DNA from: Macrotis lagotis
Taxonomy: Eukaryota > Chordata > Mammalia > Peramelemorphia > Peramelidae
Assembly: GCF_037893015.1 (NCBI RefSeq)
Contig: NC_133658.1
Coordinates: 255,596,397-255,660,396 of the forward strand
Reading direction: 5' to 3'
DNA: 64,000 nt
Shown here: piece by piece, positions 57,081 through 64,000 of the stretch
Layout of the letters: every line of letters starts with the position of its first letter
Position numbering within the stretch: position 1 is the first letter of the stretch
The notes under the pieces: generated by a model
Seen by the model: the letters and a program-made list of their open reading frames with translations, nothing else
Told to the model about the DNA's origin: nothing
The model's database searches: none
Made by a program: the position numbers and the translations under genes

Positions 57081-58369
57081 AGTCTACTACTACTTAGAGT
57101 TCAAGAGTTACTGTGGTCGTAGGTGTTTAAATTATAGAATTTTGTCAAGCTTGAATGTCCAAAATAACTAAATAGCACTTAGCTTTTGCAATGTGTTTTC
57201 CCCCATATTAGTTTTCTTGAAAAGTTTATTGTCTCATCTAGCTCTTCTGCTTAGCAGCCCATACATTCATTATCCAAGTGGAGGAAATAGTGAAAGATCC
57301 CAGTGGGTTGTTATGTTTTGTGAACAAGTTGCACTTGGGTCCACTTTTGCTCTGAGAGAATTGTGGTGGGTTTGGTGCCATCATTAAAGTAGGAATTGGG
57401 GTTCCTAATAGTTGTAATGATCACTTATAAAGTATCTGATTTTTTCTCCCTAAAATTTGTTTTCAGAAGGAAATAAATTTTAGTCCTTGGAGAGATTTTT
57501 TTTTAATTGAACCTTAGATGATGTTCAGCTGAGCCCAGTTTCTAAATGAGAAACGAAGAGACTTCTTTAGTAGAAGGGAGACACCAATGGATAAACCCCA
57601 TAAGGGACCTATTTGAAGATTTCATGGTATATTTGTCCCTAGAGAAGGGTGCCAGAGGGAGATTTATTGTGGAAGGCTTTTAGCCTCAAGCTTAATTTTT
57701 AAAAAGTATGTATTTCCCTAGTAACAGAATACTTCCATTTAAAAGTCACAGGTGCCTCCAAGCTCTACTTAGAAGATTACTTTTAAGTTTTTCACATAAC
57801 AACAGTCTTGTAACTAGGAATTATTTATTATATCAGTCTGAGAGTAGTGTTCTTTTCCTTTCCTCCAGTCTTCCTCAATTTACCCCCTTGTCAACAGTAG
57901 AATCAAATGAAATATATTAAATTAGAGAAGGGAAGAAAGTTTGGATAGAATCTGTAAATTCTCACATTTTTAATCATTCAAATTTAAGGAGCTATCTTTT
58001 AGACTATAGGTATATAGAAGACAGGAACTGTAGTTATTTTGTATTCTTTAACCTTGCCTTTCTGTCCTCCCCCTTCCCAAAGTCATGCAATTAATGAATG
58101 GGAACTTTTGACTTCTGTTACCAACAATGATGATATTGATAAGTAATGTTCCTTATTTCTCTCCCCATCCCAAATGATTAAAGATAAATTTTGGAGAATA
58201 AATTTACATATTTATGCCAAATGTCCTGCATTCATGGAAAAATAACATCAAATGAATTGATGTATCTTAATAGGTCTTTTGGATTTCAAAGTAATGACAA
58301 CTAAGAAAGAAAGCAAGTATAGTATATGTATAGCTCACTCCAATCAGAAGGATGGGGGGGTTGGTTCTG
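57081..58369. other. unassigned sequence
   Basis: No gene recognised. 57990-58070 may hold a weak L2 tail ('gaagacaggaactgtagtta'). Confidence 0.45.
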
Positions 58370-58490
58370 ACACATTTATTGGTTATATGACCCCTGGGTC
58401 AAGTCATTTAACCTCTCAGTTCCCTAGGTAACTCAACACTTCTATAAGTTGAAGAACATGTGCCAATCTATGCAATGGTAGAGAGAATTT
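58370..58490 (+). repeat. MIR fragment
   Basis: 'tatgacccctgggtcaagtc' and 'atttaacctctcagttccct'. Confidence 0.6.
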
Positions 58491-58554
58491 TTTCCTTTAA
58501 ATTTCCTCAGACCAGTGAAATCACAGGTTTGCATTCCTCCCCCCCTTATAACAG

Positions 58555-58790
58555 GTTACAGTTATTTATGTGATCCTTTACAGTTCTAAAATACTATACA
58601 AGGTATCACCTCCACCCTTACTGTGAGGAAAATAATACATCTATTATCATCCTAATTTTGCAGATGAGAAAACCAAGGTACAGAGTGACTAGCATAAGGG
58701 TGCAGCCTTTTAGGGGTAGAGATGAGACTTGAACCCAGGTCTCTTGATTCTGAATCAAGAGCTCTGATCCTACCTCTTTTGCTAAATAAC
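58555..58790 (-). repeat. MIR SINE
   Basis: 'cacccttactgtgaggaaaa', 'atttt-gcagatgagaaaac' type wording, 'gagatgagacttgaacccag' and 'gtctcttgattctgaatcaa'. Confidence 0.75.
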
Positions 58791-59330
58791 TTGACTATAA
58801 AAATCACCTTTTTCAGAATTAATTCATCTTCTCCTTTGTCTTATTAGTTGATTAATAGAGAGGAGCTTCATAAGGAGGGCATTTGCTTGGACAAGAAAGA
58901 CATCTATGATTTACTTTTTTCACTTAAATTATTTAAGAAATAAAATGATGTCATGTACTGTTTATGCAACTTTTTGGGGGGGATGGGGTTTAAGAGACAG
59001 GATTACAGAATTTTTAAAAACCCAACAAACTACAGTTCCTGTTTTCCCTATGCCTACAATCTAATGGATGCTTCTTTAATTTTAAGAACTCTTAAAAATA
59101 TATAAGTTTACAGAATATATTCAACCTTCCTTCCATTGTTTGGACTTAAATTATTCCTTTATTGACAGAAGAAATCTTGAAACTTCATTTCTGAAAGAAA
59201 TGGAAACGTAAAGAAATTCTGTTTCAACACATATGTGATTATGCCTTGATATGCATGTGATACATAAATAGCCACATCAATGCCTGAAAATGATATTTAC
59301 ATAACATAGATACAATATTTTTCTATAGTC
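58791..59330. other. unassigned sequence
   Basis: Nothing recognised. Confidence 0.45.
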
Positions 59331-59331
59331 C

Positions 59332-59409
<78 letters not shown>

Positions 59410-59422
59410 CATACATATACAT
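59331..59422. repeat. compound microsatellite (TC)n(TA)n(CATA)n
   Basis: About 40 bases of TC run straight into about 30 bases of TA and then CATA units. A minus frame through it encodes Arg-Glu and Tyr-Ile repeats only. Confidence 0.95.
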
Positions 59423-59454
59423 ATATAAATCTTTCTCTGTGTGTTTGTTTCTAC

Positions 59455-59575
59455 AGGACTTTATAGTTTGAAAATATATTTGATCACAGCAACCCTGTGA
59501 AGTCAGTAGTGCAAGTGACAATATTCCTCCCATTTTATAAATGAAAACCCAAGGCTGGCAGAAGAGATGAGACAT
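59455..59575 (-). repeat. MIR fragment
   Basis: 'atcacagcaaccctgtgaag' and 'ttataaatgaaaacccaagg' match the antisense MIR middle. Confidence 0.6.
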
Positions 59576-60835
59576 ACAGTCACCACGTCAGCAAATGAAA
59601 GAAATGATTCTCTTTCTACCTGAAAATGGAAATGCCAAGCTTTATTCTTCATCTCTTCTGGAACCCCTCTCCCAAATTAGAATAAGGAAAGATTGATAGC
59701 AAATAAACTACAAAGAATTTGGTAGAGAGTTAAAACTGATGCATGAGGGTTTTGCATGAGGCCCTCTTATTAATTAGAGTATACTTGTGTATTTTTTGGT
59801 ATGCTCCTCACTAATAGAAAATAATTGACTTAGTCATACAGTGGGGGGGGGGGGGGAAGAAGGGGAACTAAAAAATTTACTGACCTTAAACAAATCACTT
59901 AACTTATTAGTATCTCAAGTTATCCAAGGCTATGAATCATAGAGTACTGGCACCTTTGCCTAAGTTATTACAGTTTCTTCACTGAGTGTTCCCTAGACCA
60001 TTGAAATTATATATCTAATCAAAAAAAATTCACAGTTCATTTTCTTTCAAATATGGGTGAGTTGGTATTATACATATTTTTGAAATTAAAATATATCATT
60101 TTCACTTTGAAAATTTGAGGACCAAATGTGTTTAATAAAAAAATTAAAAGGAAGGGAAGGAAGGTTGAATATATTCTTTAAAGTTGAGCTATTCACAACT
60201 CTATTCTCTTCTGCCACTAGGCATCAGTTTATCTTCAGCTTACTTCAGTGCATTCTATCCTACTTATTCTAATCACCTCAAGGTGGAAAAAACAAATCCC
60301 ATCAACCCAAATATGAATATACATATAATACACATATATGTACATATATAAAACATATACATACATTATACACACATTATAAATATACTCACACAAAGAA
60401 CTAGGTCCTAATTAATGCAAATAAATCATACAAAGTGGCCATATTATTTGAATTTTAACTTTTTCCATTCTACTAGAACCAATGACCATACTCTACATAA
60501 TTTTAACTTTCACAACATCCAACCACTTCCTAAGATTCATTTTTCACATTTCTGAGGATCTATCTATACATATATTTATAAACAGGTCTAGAAAAAGAGT
60601 AATGGTGGTTATATTCATAATGCCTCTTACATTTTTCTAATACATTCTAATCACTTCTTGGTCCTTTGTAAGTTTCATTTTCTGCTCCTCTGGAAAATGA
60701 TATATTTTTTTAAAGTAAAATGCTCAGTTTAGCAAAATTCTATAAAAACAAAAAAGTGGAATGTTCTATAGGATTCTTAAGGATTGAAACTTGCCTATTC
60801 CTCAGAGTATTTATAAGGAATTAGTTTCGCTTAAG
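59576..60835. other. unassigned AT-rich sequence
   Basis: G14 run at 59843-59856; TATA/CATA-rich stretch at 60310-60395. No gene recognised. Confidence 0.45.
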
Positions 60836-60849
60836 AATTGTTTCTTTTC
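60836..60849. repeat. target-site duplication, left copy
   Basis: 'aattgtttcttttc', exactly repeated at 61001-61014. Confidence 0.92.
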
Positions 60850-61000
60850 GGGGTGGCTAGGTGGCCCAGTGGATAAAGCACCGGCCCTGGAGTCAGGAGT
60901 ACCCGGGTTCAAATCCAGTCTCAGACACTTAATAATTACCTAGCTGTGTGGCCTTGGGCAAACCACTTAAACCCATTTGCCTAGCAAAAACCTTAAAAGA
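60850..61000 (+). mobile_element. short tRNA-derived SINE, complete (WSINE/WALLSI-like)
   Basis: Complete from 'ggggtggctaggtggcccag' through an A/B-box-bearing head ('gtacccgggttcaaatccag'), 'ttaataattacctagctgtg' and 'tggccttgggcaaaccactt' to 'ctagcaaaaaccttaaaaga'. Best-preserved SINE in the window, with a perfect 14-bp target-site duplication, so probably its youngest insertion. Confidence 0.95.
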
Positions 61001-61014
61001 AATTGTTTCTTTTC
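61001..61014. repeat. target-site duplication, right copy
   Basis: Identical to 60836-60849. Confidence 0.92.
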
Positions 61015-62869
61015 TAATTCTGAACTTATAACTCACCCTAATACTAACTTTTAAGAAAATAATTAAGCAAAATATCCTAAATATATTTGAATATTTTATA
61101 ATTTTAAAAATCCTTGCATGTCATTATTCTTTGAATTTCTATTATGTATCTTCTTACATTTTAACAGATAAAAGGTATTTGCATCAATTTTCAGTTGAAG
61201 AAATATTTCCTGATTGTATTTCCTATTGTCTCTCCCTGTCAGCATCCAATTCTTTGCCACAAATTGTTTTGCTGTTGGCTAAAGAAAAAAGGAAGGACCA
61301 ACTCATTTATGTTGCTGGGCAATCTTCTCCTAGTTTCATAAGGGAAAGCATTTGCCAAAGACATTGATTTGATAAATAAACAACTTTGGATCCTTTGGAA
61401 GTATTTAAAGGGGATTTGGAAAGTCAAATATAAGAGTTGTGATTGAACTTGGCAATTGTTTAAAATGGCATAAATATCATTTCCCACCCCGCTGTTGCTG
61501 GAGGAAATCATAGAGGCAAAGAATAACCATAAACTAATATAAATTTAGTGACTAAAGACAGTTTTCTAAAAATGCTAATCAACACCTTTGGATTCTTAGA
61601 CTATCTGATAGCAACAATAACTCCAAAATACCAGCTGTCAATGGAAGATATTGACCATCCTTAAAATTGCTTTAATGCTGTGCCCATCAGTGCCCTAATC
61701 ACCTTCATATTAAGTAGAAGCTGATTGACAATGCACCCATACCTTCCAGAAACATATGGTTTATTCATTCTTAACCTACTACTTCAAGCCAAAGAACAGA
61801 TGGACTCATCAGCCAGGAAGGGAAAGATGGTTACTCACTTGCAGATTTCACATTCCCCACAGTTTTCCAAGCTTCATTTCCCCACCTTCCTTTACATTTC
61901 CATGCCATGCCTTTTAATTAGCCCTTTGTGATACTCTTTAGAAATCTCAAGAGGTGAAAGCAATAACCATTTGATATAATGAGGAATAATGATGAGATTT
62001 TTCAGGATGGTACACAAAAGAGAAGCCTTTAAAAGTATAGTAACTGGCTATAACAGAGATAAGATGTTATAATTAAAAAGTTTCAGTAAAAGAATCAGTT
62101 ACATGTATTTGAAGATTTCAGTGCTACTTGATTTTTCATTAATGTGGATATTCTTTCTAGCAGTGTAGTCCATGATCTATCTATACCCCTCTCCTACCTT
62201 GACTCTTGTCCATGTCTTTTTATAATTCATTTAGAGATAACACATTCAATATGATGACAATCTTCTTTCGGGTCTTGCCATATAATGTGGGCACCATTTT
62301 AGTACTCATGCTGTTCATTTGTTCTTTCTTGCTCTGGTGAGCCTGAATGACCCACCTTCTTTTCTGGTTCTAGATCTCTTTTTTGATAATAGCTTTTACA
62401 ATGCTTTTTCTACTGAATTTATTGTTGGTAATGTGTCACAGTCCGTTTTGCACAATTGTTTAGTATTTTTCTATCTTTCAGTCTCCCAATGCTCTCAAAA
62501 TTGTGTTGCTTCCAGAACAGATCTATTTCTCATTTTCTTGGTCTAGTTTGTATGTTTTTCTTCAGAATCATTTCCATTTTCTCATGCAGCACATTAAGAA
62601 TCATTTTTCTAGGATCTAAATGTGGAAGATTGATTAGAAAAAAGATTGTAAATAGAAGATTGGGTTGATTAATTTTTGGACTCTTAGGGGTGAATCTAAA
62701 TCTTCTTGCATTGATGATCAAAAAAGAATATAGTCACAAAATCATATGATTACAAAATTAGAAGGATTCTCATAAGCAGTCTTCCCAATCCATACAAATA
62801 GCAATTCATCCTACACATTCCAGCTACCACTTACATTATAGATCAAAGGATAGGATCATAGATTTAAAG
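61015..62869. other. unassigned sequence
   Basis: About 1.9 kb without a recognised repeat or gene. Frames at 61131-61367, 61725-61931 and 62319-62668 (68-78 codons) have no recognisable domains and overlap frames on the other strand. Confidence 0.45.
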
Positions 62870-63040
62870 TCTTAAAAAAGTCATTTACTCCAACTCCTTT
62901 GTTTTATTGATGAGGAGACCCAGAAAGGGCTCAGTAATTTGCCTAAGGTGACAAGGGAGAAAATAGCAGAAGAGGAATTTAATCCACAGGTCCTCCAACT
63001 GGAAATTTAGTACTCTTTCAAAGATTCCTGGTGTTGAAGA
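62870..63040 (-). repeat. MIR/THER-type SINE
   Basis: 'gtcatttactccaactcctt', 'gatgaggagacccagaaagg', 'aatttgcctaaggtgacaag' and 'ccacaggtcctccaactgga'. Confidence 0.7.
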
Positions 63041-63079
63041 AACATTTCATCCACGTGCAACCTATTGTTTAAGACCAAG

Positions 63080-63230
63080 AGACCAGGGTTCCAGAATGGA
63101 CTTTGGATCAATGAGTCACCTGATATTAGGCAGTTCACTCAAGTTCTCTGAACCCTAGTTGTCCTAGTTGGAAAATCACAGGTATAGCCTACATGACCTT
63201 TTGGAATCTGAGTTATTAAATTATTACTTC
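63080..63230 (+). repeat. MIR SINE
   Basis: 'gaccagggttccagaatgga', 'gaaccctagttgtcctagtt' and 'catgaccttttggaatctga'. Opposite orientation to the neighbouring copy. Confidence 0.6.
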
Positions 63231-63861
63231 TTCCTCTGAATATTCCGATTATTCATCTAGCCAGCTAACTTAAGCATTAGAATGTCTTTTCTGGGTGAAA
63301 TAAAATTGAATGACGTAGGAATAGTTTAAAAATACAGTTACAAATTCAGATGCTGTATTTTGAGAATATATCTTCTAAAATATATCTCCCAGAAACAAAT
63401 TATCTAGTAGTTCTGGCCAATGACCCAATAATTCAACCTGGCAAATAATAATCACTCATTTACTAGCCCACAAATCTTGCTGTTTCTAGTCAGCTCCCCC
63501 TACAGGAGTCAGAGACAGAAATAAACCAAATTCATGCCTAAAATATAAAGAATATATCATTGTACATGATAGAAAAGCTCTTTGCAGGAAAAAAGTGTTT
63601 TTTTCTTTTCTGTCAATTAAAAGAATTTCCATTCTTGCAAGTTAATTTATTTTGACTTAAATTTCAGATTCAATCTTCAGTCATGGATTGTGTAAGGACA
63701 GTCCTTGAGCAACAGGGGTAGAAAGACATACCTTTGGCAAGGACAAGAACAAGGGAGAATCAGAATTTTAGACACAAAATGAATTAAAGTTATTCTTTTA
63801 TTGACAATTGGAAATGTCAGTAGATGGCTACTTAACATGGTATAATTTAAGAGGCAATGTA
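63231..63861. other. unassigned sequence
   Basis: Nothing recognised. Confidence 0.45.
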
Positions 63862-64000
63862 GTGGACTGGAATGGCAGGTAGAAAGATAGACTACTGGGC
63901 CTGGAGTCAGGAAGACTCATCTTTCTAAGTTCAAAACTGGCCTTAGATGTCTTCTGTGTGACCTTGGGCAAGTCACTTAACCTTCTTTGCCACAGTTACC
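63862..64000 (+). repeat. CORE-SINE, cut by the window end
   Basis: 'gggcctggagtcaggaagac' head followed by 'ctgtgtgaccttgggcaagt' and 'cacttaaccttctttgccac'. The 3' body lies outside the window. Confidence 0.85.

Noticed and set aside
59297-59575. 92-codon minus frame with Arg-Glu and Tyr-Ile repeats
   Set aside because: Translation of the compound microsatellite plus a MIR fragment.
56821-59856. G12 (56821-56832) and G14 (59843-59856) homopolymers
   Set aside because: Could be real or assembly/sequencing artefacts; no structure around them supports a function.
60850-60930. tRNA gene-like A and B boxes
   Set aside because: They belong to the tRNA-derived SINE head; the 3' half does not fold as a tRNA and SINE sequence continues.

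Overview
This window looks like intergenic or deep-intronic DNA from a marsupial nuclear genome. The evidence is the repeat content. There are many tRNA-derived CORE-SINEs with the marsupial MON1/MAR-type body, and several short SINEs of the kind common in Australian marsupials (WSINE/WALLSI-like, head 'ggtggctaggtggc', tail 'cctagcaaaaacc'). Old LINE-2, MIR and CR1/L3 copies, a RTE (BovB-like) tail, a HAL1-like element and several LINE-1 copies complete the picture. The form of the youngest SINE suggests a dasyuromorph (Tasmanian devil-like) source, but that species-level guess is weak. No intact host protein-coding gene was found, and nothing prokaryotic (operon, CRISPR, rRNA) is present.

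Layout. 1-17 kb: AT-rich sequence with scattered MIR, L2 and CORE-SINE copies and two candidate conserved non-coding blocks. 17-25 kb: SINE-rich, with a RTE tail and two opposed L1 3' ends. 25-31.6 kb: a SINE-split unknown segment, a 1.8-kb 5'-truncated L1, then a 2-kb HAL1-like element enclosed by ~90-bp inverted repeats, then an antisense L2. 34.4-41.2 kb: an essentially full-length (~6.5 kb) but dead L1 inserted into the tail of an older SINE. 41-48 kb: L2, another L1 3' end, a second inverted-repeat pair and stacked MIRs. 48.8-49.6 kb: on the minus strand, a 5'-truncated, GC-rich retrocopy of TRAPPC4 that keeps an apparent 43-nt intron. 50-57 kb: a CR1/L3 element broken by three nested SINEs, then antisense L2, MIR and L3 copies. 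57-64 kb: mostly unassigned sequence with a few MIRs, simple repeats and one young SINE with a perfect 14-bp target-site duplication.

The only recognisable host gene relic is the TRAPPC4 retrocopy. The recognisable protein remnants otherwise belong to L1-type retrotransposons: ORF1 coiled coil and RNA-binding domain, and ORF2 endonuclease and reverse transcriptase, all broken. The L1 lineage presumably supplied the machinery that mobilised the SINEs and the TRAPPC4 transcript.

The observations most worth checking are the 43-nt intron inside the TRAPPC4 retrocopy, the inverted repeats around the HAL1-like element, the separate 79-bp inverted pair near 44 kb, an unclassified repeat family with two copies here (about 16.7 and 33.6 kb), and a CCAAT plus RFX X-box motif pair near 15.1 kb. 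Repeat family names come from remembered consensus patterns, not a database search, and most repeat boundaries are accurate only to about 10-30 bp.
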